A stretch of 64,000 nt of DNA, taken from the NCBI RefSeq assembly GCF_036227205.1, contig NZ_CP109442.1, positions 4,650,001 through 4,714,000 on the forward strand, read 5' to 3'. Source of the stretch: Amycolatopsis sp. NBC_01480. Its GTDB lineage: Bacteria > Actinomycetota > Actinomycetes > Mycobacteriales > Pseudonocardiaceae. Made by a program: the position numbers and the translations under genes. This document shows positions 26,486-33,675 of the stretch, piece after piece. Each line of letters begins with the position of its first letter. Positions within the stretch are counted from its first letter, which is position 1. The notes below the pieces were generated by a model that made no database searches, was not told the origin of the DNA, and saw only the letters and a program-made list of their open reading frames with translations.

Positions 26486-26501
26486 TGGACCAGCAGGTCC
26501 A
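26486..26501. promoter_or_regulatory. TetR operator upstream of 26520
   Basis: TGGACC-AGCA-GGTCCA, a perfect 6-4-6 inverted repeat 18 bp before the start of the TetR gene, next to an AT-rich TAAATT. It resembles the (T)GACC-N-GGTC(A) operators of LmrA/YxaF-type TetR regulators and fits autorepression. Confidence 0.7.
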
Positions 26502-26519
26502 GCTCTGGAGGAGGCCCCG

Positions 26520-27110
26520 ATGACCGGCACGCTCACCCGCAAGGGCGCCGCGACGCGGCAGCGCATCGTCGAGGGCGCCGCCGCGGTGATCCAGCAGCGC
26601 GGGGTGCTCGACACCACGCTGGACGACGTGCGGGAGCACACCGGCACCAGCAAGAGCCAGCTGTTCCACTACTTCCCGGACGGCAAGGAGCAGCTATTGC
26701 TCGCCGTCGCGGGCTTCGAGGCGGACCGGGTGATCTCCGCGCAGCAGCCGCACCTGGGGCGCCTGCACACCTGGGCCGACTGGCAGGCGTGGCGCGACAC
26801 CGTGGTCGGGCACTACACCGAGCGGGGACGGCACTGCCCGCTGAACGTGGTGATGTCGCAGATCGGCCGCAACACCCCGGGCTCGCAGGCCGTGGTGACG
26901 CAGCTGATGGACCGGTGGCTGGCGGAGCTGACCGCGGGCATCCGGCACCTGCAGGCGGCCGGTGAGATCCCGTCGTCCACCGATCCGGCGCGGGCCGCGA
27001 CGGCGCTGCTGGCCGGGGTGCAGGGCGGAGTGCTGATGCTGCTGTCGACGGGCGATCCCGGTTACCTGAAAGCGGCGCTGGACGTGGGGATCGAAAACCT
27101 GCGGGGGTAA
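26520..27110 (+). CDS. TetR/AcrR regulator, LmrA/YxaF-like
   Basis: 196 aa. The HTH region KGAATRQRIVEGAAAVIQQR, then TTLDDVREHTGTSKSQLFHY with F-P-x-G-KEQLL, is typical of the LmrA/YxaF branch. The C-terminal helical domain includes the RGRHCPLNVVMSQIG stretch that carries the conserved Cys-Pro of this branch. ATG 26520 follows TGGAGGAGG. An operator overlaps the presumed promoter. No target gene is adjacent except itself; the next gene is convergent. The stop codon is part of the long palindrome at 27108. Confidence 0.9.
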   Translation: MTGTLTRKGAATRQRIVEGAAAVIQQRGVLDTTLDDVREHTGTSKSQLFHYFPDGKEQLLLAVAGFEADRVISAQQPHLGRLHTWADWQAWRDTVVGHYTERGRHCPLNVVMSQIGRNTPGSQAVVTQLMDRWLAELTAGIRHLQAAGEIPSSTDPARAATALLAGVQGGVLMLLSTGDPGYLKAALDVGIENLRG

Positions 27111-27165
27111 GGACTCGTGAGTGGCTGTGCCGGTTCTAACCGGTATGAACACTCACGAGTCCTTA
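27108..27165. repeat. Interspersed palindrome, family A, copy 1 (convergent junction)
   Basis: Exact 16-bp arms TAAGGACTCGTGAGTG / CACTCACGAGTCCTTA enclose a 26-nt core with a second stem CCGGTT-CT-AACCGG. It lies between convergent TetR and YceI genes and starts on the TetR stop codon. A sister copy with the same arm and core is at 43635. It probably acts as a bidirectional terminator. Confidence 0.9.
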
Positions 27166-27205
27166 CCGCCTGCGCGACCTGGTCACCCGGGGTCTGGGAC
27201 GAGAC

Positions 27206-27763
27206 TCAGGCGTTCTTGATCGCCGAGATCTCGAACTCGAGGGTGATCTTGTCGGAGACCAGCACGCCGCCGGTCTCGAGCGCGGCGTTGAAGCTGATGC
27301 CGTAGTCGCTGCGCTGGATCGCGGTCGAGCCCTCGAAGCCGACGCGCTCGTTGCCGTACGGGTCCTTGGCGGAGCCCTCGAACTCGAACGGGATGGTGAC
27401 GGACTTGGTCACGTCCTTGATGGTCAGGTCGCCGGTCACGTCGAAGGTGGAGTCACCGGTGTGGGCGATCTCGGTGGACGTGAAGGTGATCTGCGGGTAC
27501 TGCTCGATCGCGAGGAAGTCGTTGGTCCGCAGGTGGCCGTCGCGGTCGGCGTTGCGGGTGTCGATGCTCTTGGTCTGGATGGTGATCTGCGCGGTCGACT
27601 TCGACGGCTCGTCACCGTCCACGGTGAAGGAGCCGTCGAACTCGTTGAACGAGCCGCGCACCTTCGTCACCATCGCGTGGCGCGCGACGAAGCCGATGCG
27701 GGAGTGGGCGCCGTCGATCGTGTACTCGCCGGTGTGCTGGGTGAAGGTGGTCGCGCTGGTCAT
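27206..27763 (-). CDS. YceI-family lipocalin-like protein
   Basis: 185 aa. The YceI pattern is clear: GEYTIDGAHSRIGFVARH, MVTKVRGSFNEFDGSFTVD, TRNADRDGHLRTNDFL, YPQITFTST, and the ending SDKITLEFEISAIKN. YceI proteins bind polyisoprenoids in a long beta-barrel; many are periplasmic, but this one has no signal peptide and is probably cytoplasmic, as in many actinobacteria. ATG 27763 has an A/G-rich leader (GGAGGAAGAAGAAGTTC). It is divergent from the MarR gene with a perfect 18-bp palindrome between them, so it is likely repressed by that MarR protein. Confidence 0.95.
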   Translation of the reverse strand: MTSATTFTQHTGEYTIDGAHSRIGFVARHAMVTKVRGSFNEFDGSFTVDGDEPSKSTAQITIQTKSIDTRNADRDGHLRTNDFLAIEQYPQITFTSTEIAHTGDSTFDVTGDLTIKDVTKSVTIPFEFEGSAKDPYGNERVGFEGSTAIQRSDYGISFNAALETGGVLVSDKITLEFEISAIKNA

Positions 27764-27796
27764 GAACTTCTTCTTCCTCCGGGGTCGGCCCCCAGG

Positions 27797-27814
27797 TTGT
27801 TGAGGGCTCAACAA
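27797..27814. promoter_or_regulatory. MarR operator between yceI and marR
   Basis: TTGTTGAG-GG-CTCAACAA is a perfect 18-bp palindrome 34 bp before the YceI start and 56 bp before the MarR start. The half-site and spacing are typical of MarR dimers. It probably controls both directions. Confidence 0.75.
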
Positions 27815-27869
27815 GGACTGTAGCCCACAATAACTGATTGCGCGAGCAAGCTTCGGGTAAACTGCCCAG

Positions 27870-28412
27870 ATGGTGGACGTCAACCCGCTGACCAGCGAGG
27901 AACAGGCGGTGTGGCGGCCGCTGACCCGGATCATCACCGTGCTGCCCCGGGCGCTGGACGACCAGTTCGTGAACGACACCGGGGTGTCGATGACCGACTA
28001 CACCGTGCTCGTCTCGCTGTCCGAAGCCCCCGAAGGCTGGCTGCGCCTGACTGACCTGGCCAAGGTCACGGCCCTGTCGCTGAGCCGGATCAGCCGGGTG
28101 GTCGACAGCCTGGTCAAGCACGGGCTGGTCGAGAAGTCCCGGTGCCCGAGCGACCGCCGGGCCGCCAACGCCACCCTCACCGAGCTGGGCCGCACGAAGC
28201 TGGTCGCGGCGTACCCGGGGCATCTCGCGCGGGTGCGGGCCTACCTGTTCGACCACCTCACCCCCGGCGAGGTCGCCGCCGCGGGCCCGATCCTGGCCCG
28301 GCTCGCCGCGGCACTCGAGCCCCCGGAGCCGAAGGGGCCGCCGGGACCGGACGAAGAGCCTGTCTCACCGACGGAAGCATTGACAGAAGCCTCGACGAAA
28401 GCGGAGTCATGA
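27870..28412 (+). CDS. MarR-family transcriptional regulator
   Basis: 180 aa. The winged helix is visible: MTDYTVLVSLSEAPEGWLRL, TDLAKVTALSLSRISRVVDS, LVKHGLVEKSRCPSDRRAAN with the DRRA wing loop. A Pro/Glu-rich tail follows after residue 150. It overlaps the glutathionyl-hydroquinone-reductase-like gene (ATGA) and is divergent from yceI. The usual ligands of such a MarR are phenols, quinones or oxidants, consistent with the coupled reductase. Confidence 0.9.
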   Translation: MVDVNPLTSEEQAVWRPLTRIITVLPRALDDQFVNDTGVSMTDYTVLVSLSEAPEGWLRLTDLAKVTALSLSRISRVVDSLVKHGLVEKSRCPSDRRAANATLTELGRTKLVAAYPGHLARVRAYLFDHLTPGEVAAAGPILARLAAALEPPEPKGPPGPDEEPVSPTEALTEASTKAES

Positions 28413-29392
28413 CCGGCGAGTTCAAGCGTGACCAGAACTACCTGCCCGACCGCATCACCGCGGACGGCCGCGACGGCTGGCCCGTGGAGGCCGGCCGCTA
28501 CCGGCTGGTGATCGCGCGCGCCTGCCCGTGGGCGAACCGCGCGGCCATCGTCCGCCGCCTGCTGGGCCTGGAGGACGCGCTGTCGCTCGGGCTCTGCGGC
28601 CCGACGCACGACGAGCGGAGCTGGACCTTCGACCTCGACCCCGGCGGCCGCGACCCGGTGCTGGGCATCGAACGGCTGCAGGAGGCGTTTTTCCAGCGGG
28701 ATCCCGAATACCCGCGCGGGATCACCGTGCCCGCGATCGTCGACGTGCCGAGCGGGCAGGTGGTGACCAACGATTTCAAGCAGATGACGCTCGACTTCTC
28801 CGGCGAGTGGCGGAAGTTCCACCGTGAAGGCGCGCCCGAGCTGTACCCGGAGCCGCTGCGCGGCGAGATCGACGACGTCGCGGAGAAGGTGTTCCGCGAC
28901 GTGAACAACGGCGTCTACAAAGCCGGCTTCGCCACCACGCAGGAGGCCTACGAAGAGGCGTACCGCGCCCTGTTCTCCCGGCTCGACTGGCTTTCCGAGC
29001 GGCTGGCGACGCAGCGGTACCTGGTGGGCGACACGATCACCGAGGCCGACGTCCGGCTGTTCACCACGCTGGTGCGGTTCGATTCGGTGTACCACGGCCA
29101 CTTCAAGTGCAACCGGCAGAAGCTGACCGAGATGCCGGTGCTCTGGGCGTACTCGCGCGACCTGTTCCAGACGCCCGGCTTCGGTGACACGATCGACTTC
29201 GACCAGATCAAGGAGCACTACTACGTGGTGCACCGCTCGGTGAACCCGACCGGGATCGTGCCGCTCGGCCCGGACCCGTCCGGCTGGCTCACCGCGCACG
29301 GCCGCGAGGAGCTGGGCGGCCGCCCGTTCGGCGACGGCACCCCGCCCGGCCCGCCGCCCGCGGGTGAGCGGGTGCCGGACCTGGCGGGGTAG
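28409..29392 (+). CDS. Glutathionyl-hydroquinone reductase-like (GST omega/Xi family, YqjG/ECM4-type)
   Basis: 327 aa. The active-site motif is ARACPWANRAAIVRRLLGLE (Cys at about residue 39 in CPWA). YPRGITVPAIVD carries the cis-Pro, and the all-helical C-terminal domain has LFSRLDWLSERLATQRYLVG and ADVRLFTTLVRFDSVYHGHF. These match S-glutathionyl-(chloro)hydroquinone reductases. Actinobacteria use mycothiol, so the physiological thiol is probably mycothiol (inference). It is translationally coupled to the MarR gene. Likely role: recycling of thiol adducts of quinones. Confidence 0.9.
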   Translation: MTGEFKRDQNYLPDRITADGRDGWPVEAGRYRLVIARACPWANRAAIVRRLLGLEDALSLGLCGPTHDERSWTFDLDPGGRDPVLGIERLQEAFFQRDPEYPRGITVPAIVDVPSGQVVTNDFKQMTLDFSGEWRKFHREGAPELYPEPLRGEIDDVAEKVFRDVNNGVYKAGFATTQEAYEEAYRALFSRLDWLSERLATQRYLVGDTITEADVRLFTTLVRFDSVYHGHFKCNRQKLTEMPVLWAYSRDLFQTPGFGDTIDFDQIKEHYYVVHRSVNPTGIVPLGPDPSGWLTAHGREELGGRPFGDGTPPGPPPAGERVPDLAG

Positions 29393-29406
29393 CCGGGAGG
29401 AAACCC

Positions 29407-30153
29407 TTACACCGCAGCGCGTCCGCCGTCGACGGGCAGGACCGCGCCCTGTACGAAGCCGGCCCCGCCGGTGGCCAGGAAGACGATGGCCGCGGCGATC
29501 TCGGCCGCCTCGCCGGGGCGGCCGGCGGGGGCGAGCGAGGCCAGCTGGTCGAGGCTCTCGCCCATCACCGCGGTGCCCTCGGTGCGGGTGGGGCCGGGGC
29601 TGACGGCGTTCACCCGCACGCCGCGCGGGCCGAATTCCGCGGCCCACGCCTTGGTCAGCAGTTCCAGCGCGGCCTTGCTGGCCCCGTACAGGGCCATGCC
29701 GGCCGCGCCGAACCCGGCGACCATGGTGGACACGTTCACGATCGCGCCCGAACCCCGTTCCGCCATCTTCGGCGCGAGCGCGGCGACGAGGAAGTACGGC
29801 GCCTTCACGTTCAGTGCGAACACACTGTCGAAGTCCTGCTCGGTGGTCGCTTCGGTGGGCCCGAACGGGAAGATGCCGGCGCTGTTCACCAGCACGTCGA
29901 CGTGGCCGGTGATCGCCTCGGCGCGGGCGGCCAGGTCACGGGCGCTCGCCTCGTCGGTGAGGTCGGCGGCCAGGAACTCGGCCTGGCCGCCGTCGGCGCG
30001 GATCTCCTTGACCACCTGCTCCCCGCGGTCCGCGTCGCGGCCGCCGACCAGCACGTGCGCGCCCAGCTTCGCCAGTTTCACCGCCGTGGCCCGGCCGATG
30101 CCGCTCGTGGCCCCGGTTACGAGGGCGGTGGTTCCGGACAGTTCGTTTGTCAT
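29407..30153 (-). CDS. Short-chain dehydrogenase/reductase (classical SDR)
   Basis: 248 aa. Rossmann motif TGATSGIG (residues about 12-19), NSAG, catalytic Ser in NVSTMVAGFGAAG, and YGASK with Tyr and Lys are complete. The end GFVQGAVLPVDGGRAAV is typical. ATG 30153 has GGAAGAAGTGATC. It lies downstream of the LysR gene at 30270 on the same strand, with an LTTR-type palindrome 96 bp before its start, which suggests control by that regulator. The substrate is unknown; NADP preference is suggested only weakly by GGRD after beta-2. Confidence 0.93.
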   Translation of the reverse strand: MTNELSGTTALVTGATSGIGRATAVKLAKLGAHVLVGGRDADRGEQVVKEIRADGGQAEFLAADLTDEASARDLAARAEAITGHVDVLVNSAGIFPFGPTEATTEQDFDSVFALNVKAPYFLVAALAPKMAERGSGAIVNVSTMVAGFGAAGMALYGASKAALELLTKAWAAEFGPRGVRVNAVSPGPTRTEGTAVMGESLDQLASLAPAGRPGEAAEIAAAIVFLATGGAGFVQGAVLPVDGGRAAV

Positions 30154-30248
30154 GATCACTTCTTCCGAGTCCGTCCGCGGTGTCCCCGCGGTCGTCTCGT
30201 TCAAGCACGCCGGAGGAGAAAAGCCTTCCGGGACAGCGATACCGGCGT

Positions 30249-30265
30249 CTTATGGCCGCCATAAG
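30249..30265. promoter_or_regulatory. LysR-type binding site upstream of the SDR
   Basis: CTTATGGC-C-GCCATAAG is a perfect 17-bp palindrome containing the T-N11-A pattern of LysR-type sites. It is located in the 116-bp gap between the LysR gene and the SDR gene. Confidence 0.65.
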
Positions 30266-30269
30266 CCCT

Positions 30270-31154
30270 TCACTCGGCCTCCAGTGCCGCGACCAGATGA
30301 CCGAGGTCCCGACGGTGGGAGGACGCCGGCCACACCGCCCAGGTCCGCCGCACCAATGGATTTCCCTTCAGCGCGCACCAGGCCAGGTTTTCCGGCACCG
30401 GCTGGCCCCAGTCCGGTGGCGCCAGCGCGAACGCGCCACCCGCGCTCACCGCGGCGAACTTCAGCTCCGGCAGCAGGGAATCGGCCGCGGCCGGGCCGAT
30501 TTCCAGGCCGTGCGTGCGGAAGACGGCGGTGATCTCGTCGTGCCAGGCGGGACTGCCCTCGCGGGGGAAGCCGATCCACTCCAGCCCGGCCAGCGCGTCG
30601 AGCCGGACGCCGTCCGGGCCGCCGATCTTCTCGGCGAACTCCTTCGCCAGCAGCACGCCGAGGTTCTCGGCGAGCACCAGCACCGCGTCCAGCTCCGGGC
30701 CGACGGGGTGCTCGCGCAGCAGCCCGACGTCCAGCTCGCCCCGGCGCAGCATGGCGGCCTGCCCGGTGGTGGACGCGTGCACCACCTGCACCCGGGTGTC
30801 CGGGCAGGTGCGGGCGAGGTCCGCGACGGCGCGGGAGATCAGCCCGGGCGGCAGCTCCAGCGGGAGGCCGACGCGCAGCAGGCTCCCGCCCGCGGTGGTG
30901 TGCCGCGCGACGGCGGCCAGCGCCTGGTCGTACCGCGCCAGCACCGCGCGGGCCTCGGTGAGCAGCGTCGACCCGGCCTCGGTCGGCCGTACCCCGGCAC
31001 TGCTGCGCACCACCAGCTGCACGCCCAGCTGCCGTTCCAGCGCCTGCATGGTCTGCGACACCGCCGGCTGGCTCACGTGCAGCCGCCGCGCCGCCGCCGA
31101 CAGCCCGCCCTCCTCGACGACCGCGACGAAGGCCCGCATCTCCCTCAACTCCAT
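30270..31154 (-). CDS. LysR-family regulator, probably of the SDR gene
   Basis: About 294 aa from ATG 31154 (MELREMRAFVAVVEE); the frame extends four codons further to 31166. The N-terminal HTH (GGLSAAARRLHVSQPAVSQT, MQALERQLGVQLVVR) is classic LysR and the remainder is a periplasmic-binding-like effector domain. It is followed on the same strand by the SDR with a LysR-type palindrome between. A second LysR gene ends only 27 bp upstream, so two LysR genes stand in tandem, each facing a different oxidoreductase. Confidence 0.92.
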   Translation of the reverse strand: MELREMRAFVAVVEEGGLSAAARRLHVSQPAVSQTMQALERQLGVQLVVRSSAGVRPTEAGSTLLTEARAVLARYDQALAAVARHTTAGGSLLRVGLPLELPPGLISRAVADLARTCPDTRVQVVHASTTGQAAMLRRGELDVGLLREHPVGPELDAVLVLAENLGVLLAKEFAEKIGGPDGVRLDALAGLEWIGFPREGSPAWHDEITAVFRTHGLEIGPAAADSLLPELKFAAVSAGGAFALAPPDWGQPVPENLAWCALKGNPLVRRTWAVWPASSHRRDLGHLVAALEAE

Positions 31155-31181
31155 GCCCTTCATCACAGCACGGGGGTACGA

Positions 31182-32054
31182 CTATTTCGGCGGGACGCGC
31201 ACGTGCTCCAGGAACGCCGTGGCCGCCGCGCTCGTCGGGTTCGTGGTGACGGAGACCGTCTCCCAGGCGGGCACGTCGCCGTCCAACGGGACAAAAGCGG
31301 CACGATTTGTCTTGTGGCAGAAGGTTTCCGGCACCAGCGCCACACCCAGTCCGGCGACGACCAGGTCGAGCAGCGAGTGCACGTCGGTGATCTCCAGCGC
31401 CACCTTGCGGTGTGCCCCGGCCTCGGCGAGCACGGCGTCGGCCAGATCGCGCGTGCCCCAGCCGGGCTGGAAGTCGACGAAACGCTCGTCCGCGAGTTCC
31501 AGCGGCTTGACGGAGCGGCGCGTGGCGAAGGGGTGGTCGAGCGAACACGCCAGCACCAGCGCTTCACTGCCCAGCGGCGCGACGTTCACGTCGTCCGGGA
31601 AGCGCGCGGGCCGGGAGACGAACGCGACGTCGAGGCGGCCGGCTCGCACCTGGTCCACCAGCTCGGTGGAGCCGCCGTGCTGGAGCCGCACGTCCAGTCC
31701 GGGGTGGACGGTCAGGAACCCGCTCAGCGCCGTGGGCAGGTGCAGTGAATACAGGCACTGCAACGCCCCGATCGCGAGGCTCCCGCGCATCAGCCCCTGC
31801 ACCGCGGCCACGGCGTCGCGGCCCGCGCTCGTGGCCGAAAGCGCCCGCCGCGCTTCGCCGAGGAAGGCCTCGCCCTCGGCGGTCAGCTGCACCTGGCGGG
31901 TGCTGCGCCGGAACAGCACCGCGCCCAGTTCCTTCTCCAGTGCCCGGATCGACGCCGACAAACCGGACTGCGCGACGTGCATCCGCGACGCCGCCCGGGT
32001 GAAGTGCGACTCCTCCGCGACCGCGACGAAGTATTCGAGCTGCCGAAGCTCCAC
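31182..32054 (-). CDS. LysR-family regulator, divergent from the aldo/keto reductase
   Basis: 290 aa. HTH ESHFTRAASRMHVAQSGLSA, then SIRALEKELGAVLFRRSTR, followed by an effector-binding domain containing GSTELVDQVRAGRLDVAFVS. It is divergently transcribed from the aldo/keto reductase across 106 bp, the standard LysR arrangement, so it probably activates that gene and represses itself. I found no perfect T-N11-A palindrome in the gap. Confidence 0.92.
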   Translation of the reverse strand: MELRQLEYFVAVAEESHFTRAASRMHVAQSGLSASIRALEKELGAVLFRRSTRQVQLTAEGEAFLGEARRALSATSAGRDAVAAVQGLMRGSLAIGALQCLYSLHLPTALSGFLTVHPGLDVRLQHGGSTELVDQVRAGRLDVAFVSRPARFPDDVNVAPLGSEALVLACSLDHPFATRRSVKPLELADERFVDFQPGWGTRDLADAVLAEAGAHRKVALEITDVHSLLDLVVAGLGVALVPETFCHKTNRAAFVPLDGDVPAWETVSVTTNPTSAAATAFLEHVRVPPK

Positions 32055-32160
32055 GATTCATCACCCTGACTGCTCAGCCGGATCGGTTTCTTCTGTTGGA
32101 CAGCTTAATGCCACCGGCGGAGGGTGGAGGAGTACGACGGTAACCACCAGGAGGAAGTCC

Positions 32161-33021
32161 ATGCACACGCGCCGCCTCGGCGATGTCGACGTCAGCTCCA
32201 TCGGGCTCGGCGGCATGCCGATGTCCATCGAAGGCCGGCCGGACGAAGAGCGTTCGGTGGCCACCATCCACGCCGCGCTCGAAGCGGGCATCACCTTCTT
32301 CGACACCGCGGACGCCTATCACCGCGACGCCGGCGAGGTCGGGCACAACGAGTCCCTGATCGCCCGCGCGATCGCGAGCTACGGCGGCGACACCTCGGGC
32401 GTGCTCGTCGCGACCAAGGGCGGCCACCTGCGTCCCGGCGACGGCTCGTGGACGCTCAACGGCTCGCCCGAGTACCTCAAGCAGGCGGCCGAGGCCTCGC
32501 TCAAGCGCCTCGGCGTCGAGGCGATCGGGCTGTACCAGTTCCACCGGCCGGACCCGAAGGTGCCGTACGGCGAGTCGGTCGGCGCGATCCGCGACCTGCT
32601 CGACGAGGGCAAGATCCGCTTCGCCGGCATCTCGAACGCCAACCCGGAGCAGATCAAGCAGGCCAACGACATCCTCGGCGGCCGGCTGGTGAGCGTGCAG
32701 AACCAGTTCTCGCCCGCGTTCCGCTCCAGCGAGCCGGAACTGGACCTGTGCGCCGAACTCGGCATCGCGTTCCTGCCGTGGAGCCCGCTCGGCGGCATCA
32801 CCAAGGCGAGCGAGCTGGGCTCGCGCTTCGCGCCGTTCGCGGACGTGGCGAAGACCCACGGCGTCAGCCCGCAGCAGGTGACGCTGGCGTGGATGCTCGC
32901 GAAGGCCCCCGTCGTGATCCCGATCCCGGGCTCCTCGCGGCCGGAGACCATCCGCGACTCGGCCCTCGCCGTCGACCTGACGCTGACCGCCGACGAGGTC
33001 GCGGCCCTCGACGCCGCCTGA
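32161..33021 (+). CDS. Aldo/keto reductase
   Basis: 286 aa TIM-barrel NADPH-dependent reductase. Catalytic tetrad: Asp in TFFDTADAY, Tyr in the same motif, Lys in VLVATKGGH and His in LYQFHRPDP. The cofactor region is PIPGSSRPETIRDSA. ATG 32161 follows AGGAGGAAGTCC. It is divergent from a LysR gene, its likely regulator. The substrate is not determinable. The transcript probably ends at the palindrome 33040-33092. Confidence 0.94.
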   Translation: MHTRRLGDVDVSSIGLGGMPMSIEGRPDEERSVATIHAALEAGITFFDTADAYHRDAGEVGHNESLIARAIASYGGDTSGVLVATKGGHLRPGDGSWTLNGSPEYLKQAAEASLKRLGVEAIGLYQFHRPDPKVPYGESVGAIRDLLDEGKIRFAGISNANPEQIKQANDILGGRLVSVQNQFSPAFRSSEPELDLCAELGIAFLPWSPLGGITKASELGSRFAPFADVAKTHGVSPQQVTLAWMLAKAPVVIPIPGSSRPETIRDSALAVDLTLTADEVAALDAA

Positions 33022-33039
33022 CGCCCCTGCCCGGTGATG

Positions 33040-33092
33040 CGCCCCAATGTGGCGTTCGGTGCGTTGGACGCAACGAACGCCACATTGGGGCG
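33040..33092. repeat. Interspersed palindrome, family B (convergent junction)
   Basis: 19-bp perfect arms (cgccccaatgtggcgttcg and its complement at 33074-33092) surround an inner stem TGCGT-TGG-ACGCA. The whole is one long hairpin between the convergent aldo/keto reductase and PPOX genes. It directly abuts the PPOX stop codon. It probably serves as a bidirectional terminator and looks like a dispersed repeat. Confidence 0.85.
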
Positions 33093-33623
33093 TCAGCGAG
33101 CTAAGTCCCAGCGGGTCGCACCCTGTGGCTCGGCGGTGGCGACGCCGAAGGCGGTACGCGCGGTGAGGCGGTAGAGGTGCCAGGGCGCCGGGCCCGCGCT
33201 GGGCGCGGTGAACGGGGCCGTGAACCCGTCGCCGATCACCGTCGCGGGCCAGCCGCTTTCACGGTAAGCCGCGGCCACCTTCTCCAGGGTCTCGGCGTCG
33301 GTGGTCCGGTGGGCCTCGCCCTCCAGCACCACGTCGATCCCGGGCAGCCGGACCGACACGGAACACGCCGGGTTTTCCGCCAGGTGACGGGATTTCCGGA
33401 CGTCAGGCCCGCTGGTGAAGTACAGCGCGCCGTCCACCCAGGCGGCCCCGACGCCCGCCGAATGCGGCCGTCCGCCGGGGCTCACCGTGGACAGGAAAAA
33501 CGTCACCTCGGCGGTGGGCCACTGCTGGACGATGGCGTCGAGCGCCCGGCTCCACGGCAGCTCCGCGGACCCGCTCTGGTCGAGGTTTTTCGTCGCGTAC
33601 GGCTCGATCGTGGTTTCAGTCAT
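33093..33623 (-). CDS. PPOX-class flavin/F420-type oxidoreductase
   Basis: 176 aa with the split-barrel pyridoxamine-phosphate-oxidase-like pattern: FFLSTVSPGGRPHSAGVGAA, WVDGALYFTSGPDVRKSRHL, ENPACSVSVRLPGIDVVLEG, and the ending YRLTARTAFGVA. In actinobacteria such proteins use F420 or FMN. ATG 33623 is chosen because the family N-terminus starts close to it; the frame runs 36 nt upstream. No partner gene is adjacent apart from the convergent reductase. Confidence 0.87.
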   Translation of the reverse strand: MTETTIEPYATKNLDQSGSAELPWSRALDAIVQQWPTAEVTFFLSTVSPGGRPHSAGVGAAWVDGALYFTSGPDVRKSRHLAENPACSVSVRLPGIDVVLEGEAHRTTDAETLEKVAAAYRESGWPATVIGDGFTAPFTAPSAGPAPWHLYRLTARTAFGVATAEPQGATRWDLAR

Positions 33624-33675
33624 ACCGGTGCGTCGAACGGCGTGGCCCCGGATCGACACCCGGCCTCGAAAAACT

